Source: Flammeovirga aprica JL-4 (GTDB taxonomy: Bacteria > Bacteroidota > Bacteroidia > Cytophagales > Flammeovirgaceae). From it: DNA of 42,153 nucleotides. Shown here piece by piece: positions 17,542 to 25,901 of the stretch. The DNA is taken from positions 1 to 42,153 of the forward strand of contig NZ_JABANE010000076.1 of assembly GCF_012844305.1 (NCBI RefSeq), given 5' to 3'. Each line of letters begins with the position of its first letter. Within the stretch, counting starts at the first letter, position 1. The notes under the pieces were generated by a model that saw only the letters and a list, made by a program, of their open reading frames with translations, was not told the origin of the DNA and did not search any database. Made by a program: the position numbers and the translations under genes.

Positions 17542-18300
17542 ATGAAGAGAAAACTTTTATTGTTCCTTGTATTTTTTTTAGCTCTCAATCACTTTATGCT
17601 TTCTCAGACCATCACTAAAATTGGTTATAAAGAGATGGGCAAAGCTTCATATTATCCTGATGATCGGGATGGAATTATTACTAGAGGAGGAGTGAAGTTC
17701 AGCAAAGACTCTATGTATGTTGCTCACAAATACTTTCCTTTTGGGAGTATCATTAAAGTAAGAAATATTGATAATGGAAAAACAGTGTTGTTAAAAGTGG
17801 TAGACAGGCCCTATACGTCTTCAAGAATTATTGATATGACTTATGAAGCGGCACAGCGATTAGATATCATAGGCGAAACTGAAAGTATGGTGGAAGTCAT
17901 TTTGAAAGATACTCCAGCAACTTTGAGAGAGAAAAGAAAATTACAGCAACAGGCCAAAGCTAAAGCAAAGGAAGAGAATAATAGCATAGATATTGATAAG
18001 ACATTATTTACGGAAGTAGGAACCTACACATTAAGAGGTGATAAAAAATCGATTGAAGGTGTTGGTATTCAGTTTGCTACTTCGCCAGATATTGAATACG
18101 TGCTATCTGAAGGGAAAAAAATTGAATCAAATTATCTAATTTCCTCTATTTTTGTGCAGACAGGATGGTCTAATGGTCAAAAGGTTTACCGCTTGCTTAT
18201 TGGGTGCTTTTCATCTTCGGATGCCGCTCAGCCATTATTGCAATTGTTCCAGAAAGGGGGCTATTCAGACTGCTTTGAAAAGAAGCACCATAACAATTAA
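17542..18300 (+). CDS. RlpA-like double-psi-barrel protein with SPOR domain, catalytic Glu missing
   Basis: A 252-residue exported protein with a signal peptide to about residue 21, an RlpA-type double-psi beta-barrel (about 31-120) and a C-terminal SPOR-like domain (about 170-250). In RlpA lytic transglycosylases the catalytic residues are Glu, His and Asp, spaced 11 and 26 apart (E120, H131, D157 in Pseudomonas). Here His62 and Asp88 are present at the right spacing, but the Glu position is Val51, and NDRGPF has become VVDRPYT. It is therefore probably a peptidoglycan-binding or regulatory paralogue rather than an active enzyme. It lies 15 bp upstream of the intact copy, in one operon. Confidence 0.85.
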   Translation: MKRKLLLFLVFFLALNHFMLSQTITKIGYKEMGKASYYPDDRDGIITRGGVKFSKDSMYVAHKYFPFGSIIKVRNIDNGKTVLLKVVDRPYTSSRIIDMTYEAAQRLDIIGETESMVEVILKDTPATLREKRKLQQQAKAKAKEENNSIDIDKTLFTEVGTYTLRGDKKSIEGVGIQFATSPDIEYVLSEGKKIESNYLISSIFVQTGWSNGQKVYRLLIGCFSSSDAAQPLLQLFQKGGYSDCFEKKHHNN

Positions 18301-18315
18301 ATCATACTTTTTATA

Positions 18316-19113
18316 ATGATGAACCTAAAGAAGATAATTTTACTATTATCCTGCTTAGTGACTATAACTACACTTCACGGACAAACTAAAGTAGGTGATA
18401 AAAAAAGAGGACAGTCGTCTTATTATGCCAATAAATTCCATGGAAGAAAAACGGCCAATGGAGAACGTTTCAACATGTATGCTTACACGTGTGCACACCG
18501 AGAGCTTCCTTTTGATACTTATTTAAAAGTAACCAATCTTAAAAACGGAAAATGGATTGTAGTAAGAGTAAATGACAGAGGGCCTTTTAAATCCAACAGA
18601 ATTCTTGATCTGTCAAAAGCAGCCGCTTCCAAAATCGGTATGATTGAAGATGGAATTGCTAAAGTGGAAATTGAGATATTAGCAACGAACGGGCAAGGGA
18701 CAAAAGTGAAAGAAGGTACATCGGGTAGTGCAGGACAGAGCATATCTTCTAAAGACATCAAAAAAGACAAAAAGAAGAAAGAAAAACCTGTTACAGTTAG
18801 TAATACACCAAAGCATTCGACAAAGTCTTTCAAAGCTCCAGGTACTTATAGTATTTGGGGAACTTCAAAAAACATCAAAAAGGGATATGGAGTGCAATTA
18901 GCATCTTATTCAAGCCTTTCAAAAGCGAAGGAAGCTGGGAAAATAGCCAATAAAAAAGGACTGACTGAAATCTACATTCAATCGGGTTACCATAAGAGTA
19001 AAGTGATTTACCGTTTGCTTTATGGAGATTTTTCACAGAAAGAAGCAAAAAATAGTATTAAAAAGGTAAAATCAAAAGGGTATAAGGGTGCCTTTGTCAA
19101 AAAGCATTTGTAA
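18316..19113 (+). CDS. RlpA-like septal lytic transglycosylase with SPOR domain
   Basis: A 265-residue exported protein. A signal peptide ends near residue 23 (LHGQ). The RlpA barrel (about 30-120) has GQSSYYANKFHGRKTANGE, AHRELPFDT and VNDRGPF, with the catalytic triad intact: Glu50, His61 and Asp87 at the canonical spacing. A basic linker of about 40 residues (KKDKKKKEK) leads to a C-terminal SPOR domain (about 183-262) that should bind glycan strands lacking stem peptides at division sites. RlpA enzymes cleave such denuded glycan during cell separation. It differs from Gram-negative RlpA lipoproteins in lacking an obvious lipobox. It is the downstream member of a tandem pair. Confidence 0.9.
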   Translation: MMNLKKIILLLSCLVTITTLHGQTKVGDKKRGQSSYYANKFHGRKTANGERFNMYAYTCAHRELPFDTYLKVTNLKNGKWIVVRVNDRGPFKSNRILDLSKAAASKIGMIEDGIAKVEIEILATNGQGTKVKEGTSGSAGQSISSKDIKKDKKKKEKPVTVSNTPKHSTKSFKAPGTYSIWGTSKNIKKGYGVQLASYSSLSKAKEAGKIANKKGLTEIYIQSGYHKSKVIYRLLYGDFSQKEAKNSIKKVKSKGYKGAFVKKHL

Positions 19114-19175
19114 CTTAATAGAATGGAAGTTGAGACTTCTTAGAACTTTTAGGTATTCAAGAAATAATTTGATGC

Positions 19176-19205
19176 CTAACACTGACGTTAGTTGTTTCAG
19201 CTAAC
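19176..19205 (+). promoter_or_regulatory. Mutually exclusive hairpins in the DUF58 leader
   Basis: CTAAC (19176-19180), GTTAG (19187-19191) and CTAAC (19201-19205) follow each other, so the central arm can pair with either neighbour. The downstream option extends to 8 bp: GTTAGTTG / CAGCTAAC with a 3-nt loop and one wobble. It lies 36 bp before the DUF58 ATG. It could be an attenuator-like element or coincidence. Confidence 0.3.
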
Positions 19206-19240
19206 ATTACACACTTCATTCAGTTAAAGTAAGACTATAG

Positions 19241-20152
19241 ATGTTACAAGAAATCTCTTTTGATACAATACGACAATACGGTAATATTGAACTTTTAGCC
19301 AAGCAAATGGTGGAAGGTTTTATTACTGGATTACATAAATCACCTTATCATGGTTTTTCGGTAGAGTTTGCAGAACACAATCTTTATAACCCTGGCGAAA
19401 GTACAAGGCATATTGACTGGAAAGTGTACGCCCGTACAGACAAGCTTTTTACGAAACGATATGAAGAGGAAACGAACCTGAGGGCTATGATTGTTTTGGA
19501 CCGTTCGCCTTCCATGTACTATCCTGATAAAACCTTTGATAAGATGGCATTCAGTACCATGGCGGCAGCGTCATTGGGCTATATGTTGCAAAAACAAAGG
19601 GATGCAGTGGGTTTGTGTACTTTCTCTGATGACTTGGAAGAAATGACACAGGTGAAATCTACAAGAACGCATTTACATCAGATCTTTGTGAAACTACAGC
19701 AGATGCTGGAAAAGCCGCCTCCACAGAAAGGAACTCACATTGCTAAGGTTTTACATCAAGTAGCAGAAACAATTCATAAACGTTCTTTGGTGATTATTTT
19801 CTCTGATATGATGGGGCAAATGGGCAACAGAGATGAAATGTTTGCTGCCTTACAGCATTTGAAACACAATAATCATGAGGTGTTGTTATTCCATGTTGCC
19901 GATCATAGTACGGAATTGCAATTGGAATTTCCAGAGCGCCCTATGGTATTTGTGGATGTTGAATCTGGTCAAAAGGAAAAACTTCGTCCATCACAAGTAA
20001 GAGAACAATATCAGCAAACTATTCAACAGCTTTATCATGATTTAAATGTGAAGTGCGGTCAATATAAAATTGATTACGTTGAGGTAGACAGTAAAAAAGA
20101 TATAGATCAAATCATCATTCCTTACATGCTCAAAAGGCAGAGAATGAGATAG
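19241..20152 (+). CDS. DUF58 domain protein (von Willebrand A-like), stand-alone
   Basis: A 303-residue cytosolic protein of the DUF58 type. It has the core motif GESTRHIDWKVYARTDKLFTKRYEEETN and then a vWA-like fold whose metal site is intact: D-R-S-P-S at Asp87-Ser89-Ser91 (VLDRSPSMYY), followed by VIIFSDMMGQ. DUF58 proteins usually partner with a MoxR AAA+ ATPase. None is adjacent here, but the window has a second full MoxR-DUF58 operon at 36.8-42.1 kb. The partner of this copy may be elsewhere. It ends at a strong terminator shared with the convergent CoA-transferase gene. Confidence 0.9.
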   Translation: MLQEISFDTIRQYGNIELLAKQMVEGFITGLHKSPYHGFSVEFAEHNLYNPGESTRHIDWKVYARTDKLFTKRYEEETNLRAMIVLDRSPSMYYPDKTFDKMAFSTMAAASLGYMLQKQRDAVGLCTFSDDLEEMTQVKSTRTHLHQIFVKLQQMLEKPPPQKGTHIAKVLHQVAETIHKRSLVIIFSDMMGQMGNRDEMFAALQHLKHNNHEVLLFHVADHSTELQLEFPERPMVFVDVESGQKEKLRPSQVREQYQQTIQQLYHDLNVKCGQYKIDYVEVDSKKDIDQIIIPYMLKRQRMR

Positions 20153-20242
20153 GGAGGTATGAGGTAAGCATGAAGAATTAAGAGTGAAGAATGCTCTCTG
20201 TAGTAGCTTAATCTTCAGAAAATAAATCAGGTATAATCATTA

Positions 20243-20278
20243 AAAAAGCCGTTCCAACCTAAGTTGAAACGGCTTTTT
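20243..20278. terminator. Bidirectional terminator between the DUF58 and CoA-transferase genes
   Basis: AAAAAGCCGTTCCAAC (20243-20258) pairs with GTTGAAACGGCTTTTT (20263-20278) at 15 of 16 positions around a CTAA loop. It has A/T runs on both sides and lies between convergent genes. Confidence 0.93.
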
Positions 20279-20303
20279 AAGTTTAAAAAATATAGGAAAT
20301 GAA

Positions 20304-21788
20304 TTACCATTTCGTGTTTCTCATGTCACCAGAAGTCATGAACTCCGAGTGCATGTTGAATACTCTATCCAATGCTTGAGGCGTTTGTGGATGACCTGAA
20401 GTTACTTCTAAGTACTCTCTTAAAGTCTCTTTGTAATCAGGGTGAACACAGTTCTCAATGATCGCTTCAGCACGTTGACGAGGAGATTTACCTCTTAAGT
20501 CAGCTACACCTTGCTCAGTGATGATCACCTTCACAGAGTGCTCAGAGTGATCTTCGTGAGATACCATTGGTACAATAGCACTGATGCTACCACCTTTCGC
20601 CACTGAAGGACAAGTGAAGATCGATAAGAATGAGTTACGAGTGAAGTCACCAGAACCACCGATACCGTTCATCATCTTCGTACCCAATACGTGAGTAGAG
20701 TTGATGTTACCGAAGATGTCCGCTTCAATTGCAGTGTTGATCGTGATCAAACCTAACTGACGAACAATCTCTGGGTTGTTTGAGATCTCTTGAGGACGTA
20801 ATACTAATTTGTCTTTGAAGAAATCGAAATCACCGTAAATGTCTTTCAATACATCAGGAGATACAGTTAATGAACAACCAGAAGCGAAAGTGATATCGCC
20901 ATTTCTCATTAATTCGATAACTGCATCTTGAATTACCTCAGTATACATTCTGAATGGAGGGATACCAGGGTTTTTACCTAATGAACCTAATACAGCATTC
21001 GCAATATTACCCACACCAGATTGGATTGGTAAGAATTCTTTAGGAATAGTACCTTTTGCTAATTCACCCGACAAGAAGTTGGCAACGTTATCACCAATTT
21101 TTTGAGTTACCTCATCTACAGGAGCAAAACCACCTACTTCGTCAGGAGCACTTGTTTCTACAATACCCATGATTTTAGAAGGATCAATTCTTAATACTGG
21201 CTCACCGATACGAGCATCAGGAGAGTAAACTGGAATTGACTTTCTGTAAGGAGGGTCTAATGGCTGATAAATATCGTGAAGACCTTTGATAAATTTAGGG
21301 TGATTACTGTTTAACTCAATAATTACCTTTTTCGCTAATTTAGTTGCTGTTGGAGAGATACCGACACCTGAAGTAAGAACAACCTCACCATTAGGTGTGA
21401 TATCAGCTGCCTCAATAATTGCCACATCAATTTCGCCAAAGAAACCATAACGCATCTCTTGTGCTAATGCTGATAAGTGCATGTCAAAATATTCAACATG
21501 ACCGTTGTTAATAGCACCTCTCATATCTTTGTTTGACTGATATGGAGTACGGAATTTAACAGCATTTGCTCTTGCCAATTCTCCATCCAAAGAATCACCA
21601 GTAGATGCACCTGTAATCATTCCAATTTTAAATTCTCTACCAGCTTCATGCTCTCTTTTCGCTTTCTCAGCAATAGCCTTAGAAACTACTTTAGGAGATC
21701 CTGCAGGAGTGAAACCACTAAATGCGACTGTTGTATTATGGTGTACATATTCCGCCGCTTCTTCCGGAGTTAAAATTTTAAATGGCAT
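20304..21788 (-). CDS. Acetyl-CoA hydrolase/transferase family, probable succinyl-CoA:acetate CoA-transferase
   Basis: A 494-residue class I CoA-transferase. The N-terminal half has FSGFTPAGSPK. The glycine-rich CoA site is QSGVGNIANAV (about 257-267), and the catalytic glutamate is Glu284 in MYTEVIQDAV, equivalent to E294 of Acetobacter AarC. NGIGGSGDFTRNS and VKVIITEQGVADLRGKSPRQRA follow as in AarC/ScpC/Cat1. The reaction exchanges CoA between succinyl-CoA or propionyl-CoA and acetate; the exact pair cannot be decided. Its codon use is more GC-rich and regular than that of its neighbours, which suggests high expression. It is a single gene with a shared terminator. Confidence 0.9.
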   Translation of the reverse strand: MPFKILTPEEAAEYVHHNTTVAFSGFTPAGSPKVVSKAIAEKAKREHEAGREFKIGMITGASTGDSLDGELARANAVKFRTPYQSNKDMRGAINNGHVEYFDMHLSALAQEMRYGFFGEIDVAIIEAADITPNGEVVLTSGVGISPTATKLAKKVIIELNSNHPKFIKGLHDIYQPLDPPYRKSIPVYSPDARIGEPVLRIDPSKIMGIVETSAPDEVGGFAPVDEVTQKIGDNVANFLSGELAKGTIPKEFLPIQSGVGNIANAVLGSLGKNPGIPPFRMYTEVIQDAVIELMRNGDITFASGCSLTVSPDVLKDIYGDFDFFKDKLVLRPQEISNNPEIVRQLGLITINTAIEADIFGNINSTHVLGTKMMNGIGGSGDFTRNSFLSIFTCPSVAKGGSISAIVPMVSHEDHSEHSVKVIITEQGVADLRGKSPRQRAEAIIENCVHPDYKETLREYLEVTSGHPQTPQALDRVFNMHSEFMTSGDMRNTKW

Positions 21789-22116
21789 ATTTTGTCTTTG
21801 CTTTTAAACGAATTTTTATTTCTATTAAGTGTAATAATTCTCTTCGAATAGGTCTCAAAAAGTTACACAATGATGATGTGTTATTTAATATTAACCTTAA
21901 AATTATGATGTAAAGATAGAAGGAGAGTAAATGAAAAATGATGACCGATTAACTGCCAAAAAAGGTGATTAATATAATGTATTCTGTAATGTTTTTTAAT
22001 GAAAAGGTTAGGGTTGTCATTGTTGTTGAAGGATAGGAGTGTTTATTTGTAAAGGTTTAAGTAACTCCACTTGCTCAACGAATCAAGTTTATATCAAACA
22101 GCTAATACTAAAAAAA
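21789..22116. other. Intergenic region upstream of the CoA-transferase and small lipoprotein genes
   Basis: These 328 bp separate divergent genes and must hold both promoters. The part up to 22038 is AT-rich with no long inverted repeat and no clear TAnnTTTG on either strand. An in-frame GTG at 22039 would extend the downstream lipoprotein, but the extension (CKGLSNSTCSTNQVYIKQ) does not look like protein sequence. Confidence 0.4.
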
Positions 22117-22443
22117 ATGAACATACTTCTATTTATTTTATTTGCTTGTAATCACACTTCAATTAAAAATGATTTGATGTTAATAGAGTACTATAATAAA
22201 AATAGTGTAGCGTATTTTGATGATAACAAAACTCTTATTATTAAAAGTGTTACTAGTGTGACTAAAAAACGATTGTTAAAAAGCAAAGATTGTTTTTTGA
22301 GACTTTCAAATGATGATGAAATATTATTAGTTGAGGATTTTGAAGAAATATATGAGCATTCTGATTTTTTCTTTTCAGGAGGATCAATTACAGTTTTTTT
22401 TGATGAAAAAGGAAGTGTGTTAAAAGTAACCCCTAATCAATAA
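22117..22443 (+). CDS. Small putative lipoprotein, unrecognised
   Basis: This gives 108 residues from the ATG at 22117, chosen because it starts a short hydrophobic segment ending in a lipobox-like LFAC (MNILLFILFAC, Cys11). The n-region lacks a basic residue, which is odd. The in-frame GTG at 22039 would place KK just before it. The rest is a small soluble domain rich in Lys, Asp and Glu (YFDDNKTLIIKSVTSVTKKRLLKSKDCF ... FFFSGGSITVFFDEKGSVLKVTP). I do not recognise it. It is unlinked to hisS, which begins 165 bp later. Base composition is more AT-rich than in its neighbours. Confidence 0.55.
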   Translation: MNILLFILFACNHTSIKNDLMLIEYYNKNSVAYFDDNKTLIIKSVTSVTKKRLLKSKDCFLRLSNDDEILLVEDFEEIYEHSDFFFSGGSITVFFDEKGSVLKVTPNQ

Positions 22444-22608
22444 CATTTTGTTGCAATCAATATTAGATACACTTGAAGAGAATTCATATTGATTTCAATG
22501 AACTTCCCTCTAAATAAATGTCATCATTGTAATTCTATTTTCATTTTCCTTCAAAAATGATGTAATTGCGCATTCTTAATAGAAAAAGAATACTATATAA
22601 TTATATAA

Positions 22609-23982
22609 ATGGCAAAGCAGAAACCTAGCGTACCTAAGGGTACTAGAGATTTTGGGCCCGAGCAAATGGCCAAGAGAACTTATATTTTGGAAACAATTAA
22701 AGACGTTTACAAGAAATATGGTTTTCAAAACCTGGAGACACCAACAATGGAAAACCTTTCAGTATTGACAGGTAAGTATGGTGACGAAGGGGATCAGCTT
22801 TTATTTAAGATTGTCAACTCTGGTGATTACTTGAAAAAAGTGAATGCAGATGATCTTGAAAAAGGAGCGAAGCATATGCTTCCAAAAATCTCTGACAAAG
22901 GTTTAAGATATGACCTTACAGTACCTTTCGCAAGATACGTTGTGATGAACCAAGGTACATTAAGCTTTCCATTTAAAAGATATCAAGTTCAACCTGTTTG
23001 GAGAGCAGACAGACCTCAAAGAGGACGTTATAGAGAATTCTATCAATGTGATGCCGATGTGGTAGGAACAGATTCATTATTATGTGAAGCTGAAATCCTA
23101 GCAATGATGGGTGAGGCGTTGACGAATCTTCAAATCACAGATCACACGATCAAGTTGAACAACAGAAAAGTCTTGACAGGTATCGCTGAAGCTATCGGTG
23201 AAAACGGTAAAGAGTCAGAACTTTGTGTTGCGATCGATAAATTGGACAAGATCGGTGTGGAGAAAGTAAACCTTGAATTAGTAGAACAAAGAGGTTTTAC
23301 ACAAGAAGCAGTAGATCAATTATCGCCAATCTATGAAATGAGCGGTTCAACTGCCGAGCGAATCGAGAAGATGAAAACGTTTTTAGCTTCTTCAGAAGTA
23401 GGATTGAAAGGTTTAGCGGAGTTGGAAGAAGTATTCAATTACACAACTAAAATGGGTGTTCCTACTGAAAAAGTAGAATTTGATGTAACTCTTGCTCGTG
23501 GTCTTTCATACTATACAGGTGCGATCTTCGAAGTGAAGGTAAACAATGCCAATATGGGTTCCATCAGTGGCGGTGGTCGTTATGATAACCTTACTGGCGT
23601 ATTCGGTTTAGACGGAATGTCTGGCGTTGGTTTCTCATTTGGTGTAGATAGAATCTATGACGTTTTAGAGGAGTTGGATTTATATCCGTCATCAGCTGTT
23701 GAGACAACAAAAGTAATGTTGACAAACTTTGATGATCAAGGAAGAGACTATTCATTACCATTGTTACAAAAATTGCGTAATGCTGGAATCTCTGCTGAAT
23801 TATATCCTGATAATGCCAAAATGAAAAAGCAAATGAACTTTGCGAACAAAAAAGGTATTCAGTATGTAGTTTTAGCTTGGGAAGATGAAATGGCTCAAAA
23901 TAAATACTCATTGAAAAACATGAGTACAGGCGAGCAGAATATGCTTTCAGCAGATGAGATTGTGGACCTCTTGAAAGGGTAA
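22609..23982 (+). CDS. hisS: Histidyl-tRNA synthetase
   Basis: A 457-residue class II synthetase charging tRNA-His. It begins PKGTRDFGPEQMAKR, shows motif 1, and has motif 2 at RYQVQPVWRADRPQRGRYREFYQCDAD. It carries the histidine-specific LARGLSYYTGAIFEV and the motif 3 region SGGGRYDNL plus GVGFSFGVDRI. An anticodon-binding domain closes it (VMLTNFDDQGRDYSLPLLQKLRNAG onward). Length fits the bacterial/archaeal-like group common in Bacteroidota. It is a single gene with a good terminator directly downstream. Confidence 0.97.
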   Translation: MAKQKPSVPKGTRDFGPEQMAKRTYILETIKDVYKKYGFQNLETPTMENLSVLTGKYGDEGDQLLFKIVNSGDYLKKVNADDLEKGAKHMLPKISDKGLRYDLTVPFARYVVMNQGTLSFPFKRYQVQPVWRADRPQRGRYREFYQCDADVVGTDSLLCEAEILAMMGEALTNLQITDHTIKLNNRKVLTGIAEAIGENGKESELCVAIDKLDKIGVEKVNLELVEQRGFTQEAVDQLSPIYEMSGSTAERIEKMKTFLASSEVGLKGLAELEEVFNYTTKMGVPTEKVEFDVTLARGLSYYTGAIFEVKVNNANMGSISGGGRYDNLTGVFGLDGMSGVGFSFGVDRIYDVLEELDLYPSSAVETTKVMLTNFDDQGRDYSLPLLQKLRNAGISAELYPDNAKMKKQMNFANKKGIQYVVLAWEDEMAQNKYSLKNMSTGEQNMLSADEIVDLLKG

Positions 23983-24005
23983 TCAATCTTAGATTAAAAT
24001 ATATG

Positions 24006-24043
24006 AGTCGCTTTTGGAGTAAAATCTGGGAGCGACTTTTTTT
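24006..24043 (+). terminator. hisS terminator
   Basis: AGTCGCT (24006-24012) pairs with AGCGACT (24031-24037). The stem continues through G-T wobbles (TTT/GGG) and GGA/TCT to a 6-nt loop, and seven T follow. It starts 23 bp after the hisS stop. Confidence 0.9.
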
Positions 24044-24070
24044 GAATCGAATTTTATGTAGGTTTAGCTT

Positions 24071-24220
24071 GTGGTTCAGTGGAATTTGCAATGTAACATC
24101 CCTACAAATCGGCACTCTTTCAATCTAAGTAAGTCATCATAACGAAATAATTTTCAAAATAATAACCAAACGGATGTACTCCCTGTAGGGACGTTTTAGT
24201 AAAACGTCCTTGCGAACCAC
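24071..24220. repeat. Pair of inverted ~37-bp repeats
   Basis: The left copy (24071-24106) begins GTGGTTC and ends TCCCTACA. The right copy (24184-24220) is its inverted counterpart, TGTAGGGA ... GAACCAC. The right copy contains a compact palindrome, GGACGTTTT-AGT-AAAACGTCC (24189-24209). The left copy has decayed in the middle. The organisation is that of a small non-autonomous palindromic element (REP or MITE remnant); no coding sequence lies inside. Confidence 0.55.
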
Positions 24221-24259
24221 TAGAAACCCACGACCAACCCACGTCAAAACACAAAAAAA

Positions 24260-24287
24260 GGCAGTCACCATATTCATGATAACTGCC
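24260..24287 (-). terminator. pyrB terminator
   Basis: GGCAGT (24260-24265) pairs with ACTGCC (24282-24287), and a further CAT/ATG pairing lies inside. On the minus strand seven T follow directly (A run 24253-24259). It lies 24 bp after the pyrB stop. Confidence 0.85.
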
Positions 24288-24311
24288 ATCTATATTTTTG
24301 CTTAGATAAGA

Positions 24312-25235
24312 CTAAACATCTTTCTTCCCTGCCAACAAGTACAACGCCGCCATACGAGTAGCTACGCCGTTCTCTACTTGATCAAGGATGATCGCATTTT
24401 CAGCATCCGCCACATCAGAAGTGATTTCCACACCTCTGTTGATTGGACCTGGGTGCATCACAACGATTTCTTTATCCAATGATTCTAAAATCTCTTTTGT
24501 CAATCCAAAGTTCTGAGAATATTCTCTTACCGATGGGAAGTTCTTTACCAATTGTCTTTCCATTTGAATACGAAGCATATTGGCTACATCACACCATTTC
24601 AAAGCTTTCATCAAATCATGCTCAACGATAACGCCAAGATCTTTGATGTATTTAGGAATTAAAGTATGAGGTCCGCAAACCATTACTTCAGCACCAAGCT
24701 TTTGTAAAGCGAAGATATTGGATAATGCCACACGAGAGTGAAGGATGTCACCCACAATTACGACTTTCTTACCTTCCACAGTTCCTAATTTCTCACGAAT
24801 AGAGTAAGTATCTAAGATCGCTTGAGTAGGGTGTTCGTGTGTACCATCACCAGCGTTTAAGATCGTAGCATCAATATGCTTAGCCAGGAAGTGAGGAGCA
24901 CCAGGGCTAGAGTGACGCATCACAATCATATCTACTTTCATAGATAAGATATTGTTGACCGTATCAAGAAGGGTTTCTCCCTTTTTTACTGAACTACCAC
25001 TCGAAGAGAAGTTAATCACATCTGCTGATAGTCTTTTTTCAGCCAGCTCGAAAGATAATTTTGTACGGGTTGAGTTTTCAAAGAAAACATTGGCGATAGT
25101 AATATCTCTCAGAGAAGGGACTTTTTTGATGGGGCGATTAATCACCTCTTTAAATTGATCGGCGGTTTGAAAGATCAGTTCTAAGTCTTCTCTAGTGAGA
25201 TCTTTTATTCCAAGTAGATGTTTCTGACTTAACAT
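24312..25235 (-). CDS. pyrB: Aspartate carbamoyltransferase catalytic subunit
   Basis: A 307-residue ATCase catalytic chain, which makes N-carbamoyl-aspartate in pyrimidine synthesis. The carbamoyl-phosphate site FFENSTRTKLSFELA (Ser55-Thr-Arg-Thr58) is intact. SSVKKGETLLDT supplies the loop lysine, MRHSSPGAPHFLA and DGTHEHPTQAILD follow, and the aspartate-site HPGPINRGVEI ends the second domain. No pyrI is adjacent, so it is probably an unregulated or PyrR-controlled trimer type. It lies 68 bp downstream of pyrR with a terminator-like hairpin in the gap. Confidence 0.96.
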   Translation of the reverse strand: MLSQKHLLGIKDLTREDLELIFQTADQFKEVINRPIKKVPSLRDITIANVFFENSTRTKLSFELAEKRLSADVINFSSSGSSVKKGETLLDTVNNILSMKVDMIVMRHSSPGAPHFLAKHIDATILNAGDGTHEHPTQAILDTYSIREKLGTVEGKKVVIVGDILHSRVALSNIFALQKLGAEVMVCGPHTLIPKYIKDLGVIVEHDLMKALKWCDVANMLRIQMERQLVKNFPSVREYSQNFGLTKEILESLDKEIVVMHPGPINRGVEITSDVADAENAIILDQVENGVATRMAALYLLAGKKDV

Positions 25236-25272
25236 TATATGAATATCTGCAAGAAATTGATGTATATAAAAA

Positions 25273-25297
25273 AACGGTCATTCTAACGAACGCCGTT
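25273..25297 (-). terminator. Intercistronic terminator/attenuator between pyrR and pyrB
   Basis: On the minus strand AACGGCGTTC pairs with GAATGACCGTT (one bulged A, GTTA loop), followed by seven T. The hairpin starts 6 bp after the pyrR stop and 37 bp before the pyrB ATG, where a leaky or regulated terminator would set pyrB expression. I find no clear PyrR-binding consensus or antiterminator partner. Confidence 0.8.
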
Positions 25298-25303
25298 GTA
25301 AAA

Positions 25304-25843
25304 TTATTGATTAATAAGCCAAAGGTTATCTTCCTGATGACCCTCCTCTTTCCATTCTGCTTGAATGTATTGTGATTGAATTGAATTGACCACCTTACCA
25401 ACGTAAGTAGGTTCAATCGGTAAATCACGGCTATATTTTCTGTCTACTAAACAAAGTAGCTCCACTTTTCTAGGACGACCAAATGCCATCATAGCATCTA
25501 AAGCCGAACGGATAGATCTTCCTGTAAAGACTACGTCATCGATAAGAATAACATTCATATCTTCTACTAGGAAAGGAATATCGGTTTTACTAGGAGTGAG
25601 GATACTTTGACCTCTTCTGAAGTCATCGCGGTGAAAAGTAATATCCAACTGACCCAAAGGAACTTCTATCTTTGCCAGTTCTAAAATACGTTTCTTTATT
25701 CTTTCAGAAAGAATAATACCGCCTTGCTGAAGACCAATAATCACAGTATTCGAGAAGTCTCCATGATTCTCAATCAACTGTTGACTCAGTCTACTTATCG
25801 TAATGTCAAGTAATTGACTTTGTAATATGCTTACTTTTGCCAT
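25304..25843 (-). CDS. pyrR: Bifunctional pyr operon regulator / uracil phosphoribosyltransferase
   Basis: A 179-residue PyrR-type phosphoribosyltransferase. The PRPP-binding loop is MNVILIDDVVFTGRSIRSALD, with the flanking GLQQGGIIL near the start, LGQLDITFHRDDFRR and LLCLVDRKYSRDLPIEPTYVGK, all as in Bacillus PyrR. In Firmicutes it binds UMP or PRPP and controls transcription attenuation; in other phyla it may be chiefly a salvage enzyme. Its place directly before pyrB with a terminator between them supports a regulatory role here, by inference. A short GGGG/CCCC hairpin (25867-25881) lies in its 58-bp leader. Confidence 0.93.
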   Translation of the reverse strand: MAKVSILQSQLLDITISRLSQQLIENHGDFSNTVIIGLQQGGIILSERIKKRILELAKIEVPLGQLDITFHRDDFRRGQSILTPSKTDIPFLVEDMNVILIDDVVFTGRSIRSALDAMMAFGRPRKVELLCLVDRKYSRDLPIEPTYVGKVVNSIQSQYIQAEWKEEGHQEDNLWLINQ

Positions 25844-25901
25844 TTTCTATTTCTAGAATTCATTACGGGGAAATTTACCCCTTCGATTCTAACCTGTAAA
25901 T

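Noticed and set aside
20160..20225. Inverted repeat GAAGAATTAAG / CTTAATCTTC after the stand-alone DUF58 gene
   Set aside because: It is imperfect, low-complexity and overshadowed by the strong terminator at 20243-20278.
23591..24115. 174-codon open frame antisense to the end of hisS
   Set aside because: It overlaps the strongly supported hisS and crosses its terminator; the product has no family features.
25236..25303. Classical PyrR-binding loop in the pyrR-pyrB gap
   Set aside because: No match to the Firmicutes consensus with the CAGAGAGG-type loop was seen on the transcribed strand.
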